Source: an uncultured Clostridia bacterium
GTDB taxonomy: Bacteria > Bacillota > Clostridia > Oscillospirales > Acutalibacteraceae
Assembly (NCBI GenBank): GCA_905236975.1
Contig: CAJOQU010000051.1
Span: forward strand, 1-8,670
Direction: 5' to 3'
DNA length: 8,670 nt
Part shown: one piece after another, positions 1 to 6,869 of the stretch
Position numbering within the stretch: the stretch's first letter is position 1
Layout of the letters: the number at the start of each line of letters is the position of its first letter
Notes under the pieces: generated by a model
What the model was told of the DNA's origin: nothing
The model's database searches: none
Seen by the model: the letters and a program-made list of their open reading frames with translations, nothing else
Made by a program: the position numbers and the translations under genes

Positions 1-2
1 AG

Positions 3-698
3 GGTGCCAAGGCGGGGATCGACCGCTTTGTGGTGCAGTCGGTCGCCACGTCGCCCAAACAGGTCAAAAGCATTAACGAGTTTATCGCAAAGGCAGTGCA
101 TGATCACCCGGGAAAATTGATTGGCCTTGGCACCCTTCACCCCGACAGCACCGATCAACAAGGCGACCTTGCCCACTTACGTGAATTGGGGCTGCATGGC
201 GTCAAGCTGCACCCCGATATTCAACAGTTTAAAATTGATGATCACCGCTGTTTGAAAATCTACGAGCTGTGTGAGCGGTATGGCATGCCGATTTTGATGC
301 ACACGGGCGATTTTCGGTACGATTATTCCAACCCCAACCGCATGCTGCCGATATTGCAAATTTATACCGGGCTGACCGTGATCGGCGCCCATTTCGGCGG
401 CTGGTCGGTGTGGGAGCGCGCTTGCGAGGCCTTTCACGATCTGGATAATTTTTATGTGGACTGTTCGTCCACCTTTCCTTTTATGCAGGATTTCCCGTTC
501 ATCGGCAGCAAAGATAAGGTCGAAAAGCTGTTTCGCCATTATGGGGTGGATAAGGTGTTGTTCGGCACCGATTACCCCATGTGGTCGCAACAGACGGAGC
601 TTGAAAACCTTTTCTCAATCGGCTTGACCGATGACGAACTGCAGCGTATTTTGAATACCAATGTTTCAAAACTATTTCATTTGGAGGAGCAGTCATGA
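3..698 (+). CDS. Amidohydrolase, metal-dependent TIM-barrel family (5' end cut by window)
   Basis: The reading frame is open to the left edge, so the true start and the N-terminal metal-binding HxH region lie outside; about 231 residues are visible. A GTG at 30 could be read as a start but nothing supports it. Seen in order: GVKLHPD (nt ~198-218), PILMHTGD with the barrel histidine at nt 300, IGAHFGG (~384), YVDCSS, and LFGTDYPM with the late catalytic aspartate (~567). Histidines at the ends of beta strands and a terminal GTDYP are typical of the amidohydrolase-2/COG2159 group, which hydrolyses or decarboxylates small organic substrates in the cytosol. The substrate cannot be read from the sequence. 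Its TGA stop overlaps the ATG of metY (ATGA), so it is almost certainly co-transcribed and translationally coupled with the methionine genes. Family assignment is firm; function is unknown. Confidence 0.85.
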   Translation, partial: GAKAGIDRFVVQSVATSPKQVKSINEFIAKAVHDHPGKLIGLGTLHPDSTDQQGDLAHLRELGLHGVKLHPDIQQFKIDDHRCLKIYELCERYGMPILMHTGDFRYDYSNPNRMLPILQIYTGLTVIGAHFGGWSVWERACEAFHDLDNFYVDCSSTFPFMQDFPFIGSKDKVEKLFRHYGVDKVLFGTDYPMWSQQTELENLFSIGLTDDELQRILNTNVSKLFHLEEQS

Positions 699-1981
699 AT
701 CACGACACCATTTGTGTGCAAGGCGGCTATAAGCCGGGCAACGGCGAACCGCGGCAGATTCCCATTGTACAAAGCACCACCTTTCAATATGCCACCGGCG
801 CCGACATGGCTAAGCTGTTTGATTTAGAGGCAAGCGGGTACTTTTATTCCCGCCTGCAAAATCCCACCTGTGATACCGTAGCGGCGAAGATCTGCGCGTT
901 AGAGGGCGGTTCGGCGGCTATGCTGACCTCCTCGGGGCAGGCGGCCTCGTTTTACGCGGTGTTCAACATTGCCTCCTGCGGGGATCATATTGTCTCATCC
1001 TCCTCCATTTACGGCGGAACCTATAATCTGTTTGCCGTTACCATGAAACGCATGGGGATCGACTTTACCTTTGTTGCGCCGGACTGCACAAAAGAAGAAT
1101 TAGACGCGGCTTTTCGCCCGAATACCAAGGCCGTTTTCGGCGAAACCATTGCCAACCCCGCCCTGACGGTGCTGGATATTGAAAAGTTTGCCGATGCGGC
1201 GCATGCCCATGGCGTACCGTTGATTGTGGACAATACCTTTGCCACCCCGGTCAACTGCCGTCCTTTTGAGTGGGGAGCGGATATCGTCACACACTCTACC
1301 ACGAAATATATGGACGGCCACGGCGCGGCCATCGGCGGTTGTATTGTTGATTCCGGCCGCTTTGACTGGACAAAATACCCTGAAAAATTCCCCGGTCTTT
1401 GCACGCCGGATGAAAGCTATCACGGGGTGACTTATACCGAGCGGTTCGGTCTTGGCGGTGCGTACATCACCAAAGCGACGGTACAACTGATGCGGGATTT
1501 CGGTTCGGTGCAGTCGCCGCAAAGCGCCTTTCTTTTAAATTTGGGGCTGGAAAGTCTGCATGTCAGAATGCAGCGTCATTGTGAAAACGCCTTGGCGGTG
1601 GCCAAAGCCCTGCGGGGGGACGATCGCGTTTCTTATGTGATCTATCCCGGTCTTCCGGGCGACCGGTATTACGAAACGGCGCAAAAATATATGCCGAACG
1701 GCACCACAGGCGTGGTCAGCTTTGCTTTAAAAGGCGGAAGAGCGGCGGCCGAGACTTTTATGAAAAACCTCAAAATCGCCGCCATTGAGACCCATGTGGC
1801 CGACGCCCGCACCTGCTGTTTGCACCCGGCCGGCACCACGCACCGCCAAATGAGCGAGGAAGAACTGGCGGCGGCGGGCGTTCCGTCTGATTTGGTGCGG
1901 TTCTCTTGCGGAATCGAAAACGCCGAGGACCTGATCGCTGATATCAAGCAGGCGCTTGACAAAGCGGAAAGCGAGGCATAA
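695..1981 (+). CDS. metY: O-acetylhomoserine aminocarboxypropyltransferase (O-acetylhomoserine sulfhydrylase)
   Basis: A 428-residue cytosolic PLP enzyme of the Cys/Met metabolism fold. It would join sulfide to O-acetylhomoserine to give homocysteine and acetate. Visible motifs: YSRLQNPT (51-58), the phosphate-binding segment with SSGQAA (79-84), IVDNTFATP with Asp179, which should contact the PLP ring nitrogen, and STTKYMDGHG with Lys204 as the PLP Schiff-base lysine. The C-terminal part shows HPAGTTHRQMSEEEL and VRFSCGIENAEDLI, standard for the family. The length and the FATP/KYMDGHG wording favour MetY over the shorter (~380 residue) cystathionine gamma-synthase/lyase members, though close paralogues are hard to separate by eye. 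The start is set by GGAGGAG at 683-689. It overlaps the upstream amidohydrolase by 4 bases, and metA begins 2 bases after its stop, which supports the role in O-acyl-homoserine use. Confidence 0.93.
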   Translation: MNHDTICVQGGYKPGNGEPRQIPIVQSTTFQYATGADMAKLFDLEASGYFYSRLQNPTCDTVAAKICALEGGSAAMLTSSGQAASFYAVFNIASCGDHIVSSSSIYGGTYNLFAVTMKRMGIDFTFVAPDCTKEELDAAFRPNTKAVFGETIANPALTVLDIEKFADAAHAHGVPLIVDNTFATPVNCRPFEWGADIVTHSTTKYMDGHGAAIGGCIVDSGRFDWTKYPEKFPGLCTPDESYHGVTYTERFGLGGAYITKATVQLMRDFGSVQSPQSAFLLNLGLESLHVRMQRHCENALAVAKALRGDDRVSYVIYPGLPGDRYYETAQKYMPNGTTGVVSFALKGGRAAAETFMKNLKIAAIETHVADARTCCLHPAGTTHRQMSEEELAAAGVPSDLVRFSCGIENAEDLIADIKQALDKAESEA

Positions 1982-1983
1982 CC

Positions 1984-2901
1984 ATGCCCATCAAGATTCC
2001 CAATGATCTGCCTGCGGTTAAGACCCTGAACGAGGAAAATATCTTCGTGATGACCGAGACCCGCGCCATCACACAGGATATTCGTCCGCTGAAGATTCTG
2101 TTGCTGAATCTGATGCCCAAAAAGATCGAAACCGAAACCCAACTTTCCCGCTTGCTTGGCAATTCCCCTTTGCAGGTGGATTTAGAGCTGATCCACACCA
2201 AAAGTTATCATTCCAAAAACACTTCGGCCGAGCATCTTTTTACCTTTTACAAGACCTTCGATCAGGTCAAGGATCAGAGCTTTGACGGCATGATCATCAC
2301 CGGTGCGCCGGTGGAGCATTTGCCCTTTGAAGAGGTGGAGTACTGGCAGGAGCTTTGTGAGATCATGGAATGGAGCCTGACCCATGTGCACAGCACTTTT
2401 CATATCTGTTGGGGCGCACAAGCCGGGCTTTACTACCATTACGGCATTCCCAAACAGCCGCTTGAAAAAAAGTTGTTCGGGGTGTTCGAACATAAGGTGG
2501 ATTACAAGCGCTCCATTTTATTCCGCGGATTTGACGATGTTTTCATGGTACCCCATTCGCGCCATACCACGGTTGATCCGCAGGATATCCGCAAGGTGCC
2601 GGGGCTGCGCATTTTGGCTTCTTCGAAAGAGGCGGGCGTGTACGCCGTTTCCTCCAAGGGCGGCAGGCAAATCTTTATTACCGGCCATTCGGAGTACGAC
2701 CCCGATACCCTGGCGCAGGAATACTTTCGCGATCTTAACGAGGGCAAGCCGATTGAACTGCCTAAAAATTATTTTCGGAATGACGACCCCGCCAACCCCC
2801 CGTTGGTCACCTGGCGGGCACATGCCAATCTGCTCTATTCCAACTGGTTGAACTACTTTGTTTATCAAACCACGCCTTATGATATCAATCAGATTCAATA
2901 A
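1984..2901 (+). CDS. metA: Homoserine O-acetyltransferase (MetA/HTS family)
   Basis: A 305-residue enzyme that acylates the hydroxyl of L-homoserine, the committed step of methionine synthesis. It starts with the family signature MPIKIPNDLPA and carries LLNLMPKKIETE (40-51), THVHSTFHICWGAQAG with nucleophile Cys142, and ITGHSEYD with His235 and Glu237, which together form the Cys-His-Glu machinery known for this family. Residue 111 is Glu (GAPVEHLPFEEV). In characterised MetA proteins Glu at this position goes with acetyl-CoA and Gly with succinyl-CoA, so acetyl transfer is predicted even though automatic annotation often says O-succinyltransferase. That fits metY directly upstream. A GAGG at 1973-1976 inside the end of metY serves as ribosome binding site. 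Full length, no defects seen. The donor assignment is inference from one residue plus context. Confidence 0.95.
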   Translation: MPIKIPNDLPAVKTLNEENIFVMTETRAITQDIRPLKILLLNLMPKKIETETQLSRLLGNSPLQVDLELIHTKSYHSKNTSAEHLFTFYKTFDQVKDQSFDGMIITGAPVEHLPFEEVEYWQELCEIMEWSLTHVHSTFHICWGAQAGLYYHYGIPKQPLEKKLFGVFEHKVDYKRSILFRGFDDVFMVPHSRHTTVDPQDIRKVPGLRILASSKEAGVYAVSSKGGRQIFITGHSEYDPDTLAQEYFRDLNEGKPIELPKNYFRNDDPANPPLVTWRAHANLLYSNWLNYFVYQTTPYDINQIQ

Positions 2902-2906
2902 ATGTG

Positions 2907-2945
2907 CCGTCTTTCGATTTTTTTCGGAAGACGGTTTGACTTTTT
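2907..2945 (+). terminator. Rho-independent terminator after metA
   Basis: The arm CCGTCTTTCGA (2907-2917) pairs with TCGGAAGACGG (2924-2934), giving an 11-bp stem with one G-T wobble and a six-T loop. It is followed by TTT, GAC and a five-T run to 2945. It begins six bases after the metA stop, so it ends the amidohydrolase-metY-metA unit. The interrupted T-tract makes it somewhat less than ideal. Confidence 0.8.
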
Positions 2946-2969
2946 CCCGCAAAGCCGTTATACTATAAT
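2936..2969 (+). promoter_or_regulatory. Sigma-A-type promoter for the dnaD-like/loader/mnmG operon
   Basis: TTGACT (2936-2941) matches five of six -35 consensus bases. After a 17-base spacer comes TATACT (2959-2964). A second, perfect TATAAT at 2964-2969 overlaps it but would give a 22-base spacer, so the first is preferred. Expected transcription start is near 2971, leaving a leader of about 25 bases. The -35 box lies in the T-rich tail of the metA terminator. Confidence 0.8.
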
Positions 2970-2979
2970 CAGCTAATTT

Positions 2980-2985
2980 GAGGAG
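2980..2985 (+). promoter_or_regulatory. Ribosome binding site that decides the dnaD-like start
   Basis: GAGGAG lies 10 bases before the ATG at 2996. An in-frame TTG at 2978 would put this site inside the coding region and has no site of its own, so ATG 2996 is taken as the start. Confidence 0.75.
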
Positions 2986-2995
2986 AGCGAAAGCA

Positions 2996-3907
2996 ATGGA
3001 CTATTATGTCAATCCGGCGGCCTTTTCATCCGCCTTTACCGTGCCCGCGGCCGTGGTCGATCAAAGCCTTAAGCTGGCGCGGGGCGAGCATGTGAAGGTG
3101 CTGTTGTATCTGCTGCGCCATGCGTCGGATGAGCTTACATATGAAGAAATCGCCTCAGGCGCCGATGTGTCGCTGTATGACGTGAAAGAGGCGATGCTCT
3201 ACTGGGCGGATACCGGCATTTTATGCCCCAAGCAAGCGCCCGAAACGCCGAAACCCGCAGAGCCCAAAAAAGTCGTTAAACAGTTGGAAAAACCAAGCCG
3301 CACCGATGTTGCCCGGCGCGGCGCGGAAGACGGCAAAATCCGCTATTTATTGAACGAAACCCAAATGAAGCTGGGGCGCAATTTAAAAAGCAACGAAGCG
3401 GCCACGTTGGTTTGGCTGTATGATGACGCGGGGCTGGATGTTTCGGTCATTTTGATGATCGTGCAGTATGCGGTGGCACATGATAAGGCCAATATCCGTT
3501 TTATTGAATCCACCGCGGTGGATTGGATCGATCGCGGCGTCACCACCATTTCGGAAGCCGATGAGGAACTGCGCCGTATGGCCATGGAGGAGGGCGCATG
3601 GAAGTTGGTGCGCACCGTCTTTGGGCTGGATCGCCGCAAACCCAGTAAGAAAGAGGCAAAATTGGCGGTGCAATGGGTCTGCGAATGGCAGCTTTCACGG
3701 GAAATGCTGGCCGCCGCTTACGATGCATGTGTGGACGCAAAATCCGCTTTTTCTTTTCCTTATGTTGCCAAAATATTGGAGAACTGGCATCAAAAGGGTT
3801 ATAAGACGCCGGATGAGATCGAAAAACAGCCCCAAAAAGAAAAATCGGGCGACTACGCGGCCTATGATCTTGATCAGTTTGACGAAATGATCAAATCCAA
3901 ATATTAA
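2996..3907 (+). CDS. DnaD-domain replication initiation protein
   Basis: A 303-residue cytosolic protein. Residues about 27-76 look like a DnaD-type winged helix (VLLYLLRHASDELTYEEIA, then YDVKEAMLYWADTGIL). Residues 77-105 are a Pro/Lys-rich linker. Two DnaB_2/DnaD C-terminal-type helical repeats follow: about 115-190, with LVWLYDDAGLDVSVILMIV and FIESTAVDWIDRGVTT, and about 205-275, with YVAKILENWHQKGYKT, the classic YxxxILxNWxxKG ending. The tail DQFDEMIKSKY is also common in these proteins. Such proteins help open origins and recruit the helicase loader in Firmicutes. A helicase-loader gene starts 15 bases after its stop, which supports a chromosomal primosome role over a phage one; no phage genes are near. 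Whether it is the functional DnaD or a DnaB-like paralogue cannot be decided here. Confidence 0.88.
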   Translation: MDYYVNPAAFSSAFTVPAAVVDQSLKLARGEHVKVLLYLLRHASDELTYEEIASGADVSLYDVKEAMLYWADTGILCPKQAPETPKPAEPKKVVKQLEKPSRTDVARRGAEDGKIRYLLNETQMKLGRNLKSNEAATLVWLYDDAGLDVSVILMIVQYAVAHDKANIRFIESTAVDWIDRGVTTISEADEELRRMAMEEGAWKLVRTVFGLDRRKPSKKEAKLAVQWVCEWQLSREMLAAAYDACVDAKSAFSFPYVAKILENWHQKGYKTPDEIEKQPQKEKSGDYAAYDLDQFDEMIKSKY

Positions 3908-3922
3908 GGCAGGGGGAGAGCC

Positions 3923-4897
3923 ATGCTTACAAAAGAAAAGATTTATCAACAGGCCTTCGCCCTTAAGCAAAACCGGCGCAAGGAAAAAGAAAAGCAGCGG
4001 GACATCCTGCTTGCCGCCGCATATCAGGCCTATCCAAGACTGGCCGAGATCGAGCGCGAGCAGGCGGCCGTAGGAGCACAGCTTGCCATAGCCGCCTTGT
4101 CGGATATGGTGCGTTTGAACGACCTGAAACAACGGTCAGAGGCGCTGTCGGCTGAAAAACGGTGTTTGCTTGAAAAGGCGCAGGTGAAAGACATCACCTA
4201 TGACTGCCCTGTCTGCCGGGATACGGGGTATGTGGCGGGCAAGATTTGTGACTGTGTGAAGGCCATTGCCACCGAGCTGACTTTTGCGGAGTTAAGCGGC
4301 GAAATGCCGCTTGCCGACTCGCGGTTTGACAATTTTGATTTAAAGTATTATCCCAACCGACCGGATGCCAACGGGCGTGATCCCCGCCGCCGCATGACCG
4401 GCATCTTCAAAACCTGTACCGAGTATGTGCTGCATTTTGACCCTAAGCAGAGCAAAAATCTGCTCTTTATGGGCAAATCCGGGCTTGGCAAGACCCATCT
4501 TTCACTTGCTATCGTCGGGGGCGTTTTGAATAAGGGCTTTTTGCCGGTATACGGTTCGGCCGAGAATTTGTTTGATCGAATCGCCCGTGAAAAATTTTCA
4601 GGGGCGGACGGCGGCGCGTATGAGTCCATGATCAAGGCCGATCTGTTGGTCATTGACGATCTCGGCGCCGAAATGGAGACCTCACTCAGTCGGTCGGCGC
4701 TGTATAATCTGGTCAATACCCGTTTGCTTGCGGGCAGGCCGGTCATCATCAATACCAACCTATCCATGAAAGAGATTGCCGAGCGCTATACCGCCCGTAT
4801 TTCCTCCCGCCTGATTGGGCATTATGAGGCATGGGAATTTTTGGGGACGGATATTCGCCAGCAAAAGGCGTTGGAGGAGCAAACGCATGGAGTGTAA
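3923..4897 (+). CDS. AAA+ ATPase, DnaC/DnaI-like helicase loader
   Basis: A 324-residue protein expected to load the replicative DnaB-type helicase. The N-terminal ~90 residues are charged and helical, probably coiled coil (repeated K/R/E, residues 15-85). Cys95, Cys98, Cys109 and Cys111 (CPVC...CDC) look like a zinc site, as in the N-terminal region of DnaI-type loaders. The AAA+ core has Walker A GKSGLGKT (184-191), Walker B LLVIDDLGAE (241-250), a sensor-1-like stretch IINTNLS (275-281) and a candidate arginine finger in ARISSRL (291-297). The GLGKTHL wording is typical of DnaC/DnaI/IstB; IstB is unlikely because there is no IS21 transposase nearby and the zinc motif is present. AGGGGGAG at 3911-3918 supports the start. 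It is co-transcribed with the DnaD-like gene and overlaps mnmG by 11 bases. Confidence 0.9.
   Translation: MLTKEKIYQQAFALKQNRRKEKEKQRDILLAAAYQAYPRLAEIEREQAAVGAQLAIAALSDMVRLNDLKQRSEALSAEKRCLLEKAQVKDITYDCPVCRDTGYVAGKICDCVKAIATELTFAELSGEMPLADSRFDNFDLKYYPNRPDANGRDPRRRMTGIFKTCTEYVLHFDPKQSKNLLFMGKSGLGKTHLSLAIVGGVLNKGFLPVYGSAENLFDRIAREKFSGADGGAYESMIKADLLVIDDLGAEMETSLSRSALYNLVNTRLLAGRPVIINTNLSMKEIAERYTARISSRLIGHYEAWEFLGTDIRQQKALEEQTHGV
4873..4878 (+). promoter_or_regulatory. Ribosome binding site that decides the mnmG start
   Basis: GGAGGA, inside the end of the helicase-loader gene, lies eight bases before ATG 4887. The longer in-frame alternative from 4815 lacks such a site and would add 24 residues before the normal MnmG N-terminus. 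Confidence 0.8.
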
Positions 4898-6785
4898 ACG
4901 GTATGACGCGGGGCGTTATCAGGTCGCGGTGATCGGCGGCGGGCATGCCGGTATTGAGGCGGCGCTGGCCGCGGCGCGCCTTGGCTGTGAAACGGTGATG
5001 TTCACCATCAGCGCCGATTGGATCGGCAATATGCCCTGTAACCCTTCCATTGGCGGAACGGCCAAGGGGCACTTGGTGCGGGAACTGGACGCCCTGGGCG
5101 GCGAAATGGGCAAAGCGGCCGACGCCAATACTCTGCAAAGCCGCATGCTCAACCGCGGCAAAGGGCCGGCGGTGCATTCCCTGCGGGCGCAGATCGATCG
5201 CCGCGCTTACAGCGGCACCATGAAACACACGGTGGAAAAGCAAGAGCATTTATATGTAAAACAGTGTGAGATTGTAAGCCTGACCCGTGACGAGGCGGGC
5301 TGGCACTGCTTAACGGCTTTGGGTGCGGATTTTTGCTGTGAGACAGTGGTTTTGGCCACCGGCACCTTTTTAGGCGGCCGGGTCTATGTGGGGGAGGTCA
5401 ACTACCCCTCGGGACCGGACGGCAATTTTCCCGCTACGGCATTAGCCGCGTCACTGAAGGAATTGGGCTTGCCTTTGCGCCGCTTTAAAACCGGAACCCC
5501 GGCGCGGGTGCTCAAAAGCAGCATTGATTTTTCCGGCATTGAGGTGCAGGAGGGGGACGAGCAGATCGTTCCCTTCAGCTATACCACCAAAACGCCGCTT
5601 ACAAACCGGGTGGTCTGCCATATTGCCTATACCAATGACGAGACGAAACGCGTGATTTTGGAAAATATCGACCGTTCGCCCTTATACGCCGGACAGATCG
5701 AGGGCGTCGGTCCCCGCTACTGCCCCAGTATTGAAGACAAAATGGTGCGCTTTGCCGATAAAAAGCGCCACCAGTTTTTTATTGAGCCCTGTGGCATTGA
5801 AACCGAGGAAATGTATTTGCAGGGCATGTCCTCCTCCTTGCCGGAGGAGGTACAGCTCGCGTTTTACCAAACCATTGATTGCTTAAAAGATTTAAAGATC
5901 ATCCGCAATGCCTACGCCATAGAGTACGATTGTGTTGATCCTCTGGCCATGCGCGCCACGCTCGAAATGAAGGACTTTCCCGGACTGTACGGCGCGGGGC
6001 AGTTTAACGGGTCTTCCGGGTATGAGGAGGCGGCCGCCCAGGGGTTGGTGGCCGGTATCAATGCGGCGCTAAAGGTAAAAGGGGAGGAACCGCTTGTGTT
6101 GTCGCGCTCGTCCTCTTATATTGGAACTTTGATCGATGATCTGGTTACCAAGGGCTGTTCCGACCCCTATCGCATGATGACCTCGCGCAGCGAATACCGT
6201 CTGCTTTTACGGCAGGACAATGCCGATGAACGCCTGATGCCGACCGGCTATCGTTTGGGTCTGATTTCAGACGAGGTATACCGCGACTTCTTGGAGCGCA
6301 AACAAGCAAAAGAACGGGAGATTGAGCGGGTAAACCGCACCTTTTTGGCGCCGACCGAAGCCTTGAACCGCCTGTTGACGGAGCGCGGCACCGCACCCAT
6401 GACCACCGGCATGCGATTGTCCGATTTGATCAAGCGCCCGCAGGTGGGGTATGACGATCTGGCTCCCTTCGACCCCGAACGCCCCGACCTGCCTTTTGCT
6501 GTGCGGGAAAAGGTAGAAATCGAAATCAAGTACGAGGGTTACATCAAACGCCAGCAGGCCCAGGTGGACGAAATGCTGCGGCTGGAAAACAAGCCCATCC
6601 CGGCGGACATTTGCTATCAGAATGTGCGCGGCTTGCGGCTGGAAGCGGTGGAAAAGCTGGATCGCGTGCGCCCCGCCAATATTGGGCAGGCTTCGCGTAT
6701 TTCGGGGGTCAGCCCGGCCGATGTTTCGGTCTTGTTGATCTATTTATCACGCGGGGAAGGCGCCGCCGCAGAACAAATTTTTTAA
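4887..6785 (+). CDS. mnmG: tRNA uridine-5-carboxymethylaminomethyl(34) synthesis enzyme MnmG
   Basis: A 632-residue FAD protein that works with MnmE to place the cmnm5 group on the wobble uridine (U34) of certain tRNAs. The start at 4887 gives MECKRYDAGRYQVAVIGGGH, putting the FAD-binding GGGHAG (17-22) where the family has it. Other signatures: PCNPSIGGTAKGH with Cys51, NRGKGPAVHSLRAQID (89-104), ATGTFLGG (157-164), RFKTGTPAR (199-207), GPRYCPSIEDK with Cys279, GQFNGSSGYEEAAAQG (371-386), MMTSRSEYRLLLRQDNADER (430-449), and the C-terminal RPANIGQASRISGVSPADVSV. Cys51 and Cys279 match the two conserved cysteines of the family. It is last in the operon with the replication genes and overlaps the loader by 11 bases. 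The usual partners mnmE and rsmG are not adjacent in this window. No frameshift or missing motif is seen. Confidence 0.97.
   Translation: MECKRYDAGRYQVAVIGGGHAGIEAALAAARLGCETVMFTISADWIGNMPCNPSIGGTAKGHLVRELDALGGEMGKAADANTLQSRMLNRGKGPAVHSLRAQIDRRAYSGTMKHTVEKQEHLYVKQCEIVSLTRDEAGWHCLTALGADFCCETVVLATGTFLGGRVYVGEVNYPSGPDGNFPATALAASLKELGLPLRRFKTGTPARVLKSSIDFSGIEVQEGDEQIVPFSYTTKTPLTNRVVCHIAYTNDETKRVILENIDRSPLYAGQIEGVGPRYCPSIEDKMVRFADKKRHQFFIEPCGIETEEMYLQGMSSSLPEEVQLAFYQTIDCLKDLKIIRNAYAIEYDCVDPLAMRATLEMKDFPGLYGAGQFNGSSGYEEAAAQGLVAGINAALKVKGEEPLVLSRSSSYIGTLIDDLVTKGCSDPYRMMTSRSEYRLLLRQDNADERLMPTGYRLGLISDEVYRDFLERKQAKEREIERVNRTFLAPTEALNRLLTERGTAPMTTGMRLSDLIKRPQVGYDDLAPFDPERPDLPFAVREKVEIEIKYEGYIKRQQAQVDEMLRLENKPIPADICYQNVRGLRLEAVEKLDRVRPANIGQASRISGVSPADVSVLLIYLSRGEGAAAEQIF
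5830..5850 (+). repeat. Perfect GC-rich inverted repeat inside mnmG
   Basis: CCTCCTCC (5830-5837) and GGAGGAGG (5843-5850) form an 8-bp perfect stem with a five-base loop. It encodes SSSLPEE, a conserved stretch of MnmG, so codon choice on a conserved peptide may explain it. The right arm resembles a strong ribosome binding site, but no start codon stands at a suitable distance. There is no T-run, so it is not a terminator. Confidence 0.6.
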
Positions 6786-6815
6786 ATTTCTTTACGAAAA
6801 ATTCATATCTTTGAA

Positions 6816-6844
6816 TCAAGAATGCCATAAAAGGGGCATATAAT
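6816..6844 (+). promoter_or_regulatory. Weak promoter candidate before the HtrA-like gene
   Basis: A perfect TATAAT stands at 6839-6844, 25 bases before the ATG at 6870. The region 17 bases upstream (TCAAGA, 6816-6821) matches only three of six -35 bases; TTGAAT at 6811-6816 is better but 22 bases away. A small dyad, ATGCC (6822-6826) and GGCAT (6835-6839), touches the -10 box. No GC-rich terminator was found after mnmG, so read-through from mnmG is also possible. Confidence 0.4.
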
Positions 6845-6869
6845 AAACCCGAAAAAGGAGGAAAGTATC

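Noticed and set aside
1982..1983. Possible separate promoter or riboswitch before metA
   Set aside because: Only two bases separate metY and metA, so no leader can exist; any S-box or T-box control must lie upstream of the window.
2978..2995. TTG start for the DnaD-like gene
   Set aside because: The clear ribosome binding site at 2980-2985 serves ATG 2996 and would be inside the coding region otherwise.
4815..4886. Upstream extension of mnmG by 24 residues
   Set aside because: It would overlap the loader gene by 83 bases, has no ribosome binding site, and pushes the FAD motif away from the usual N-terminal place.
3923..4897. IS21-type IstB transposition protein instead of a helicase loader
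   Set aside because: There is no transposase or terminal inverted repeat nearby, an N-terminal zinc motif is present, and the partner gene encodes a DnaD-family protein.
4749..5249. 166-residue open frame on the minus strand across the loader/mnmG junction
   Set aside because: It lies opposite two well-supported genes, shows no recognisable motif, and is expected from the GC-rich codon pattern of the + strand.
6786..6869. Terminator after mnmG
   Set aside because: The region has AT-rich symmetric runs (AAATTT) but no GC-rich stem followed by a T-run.
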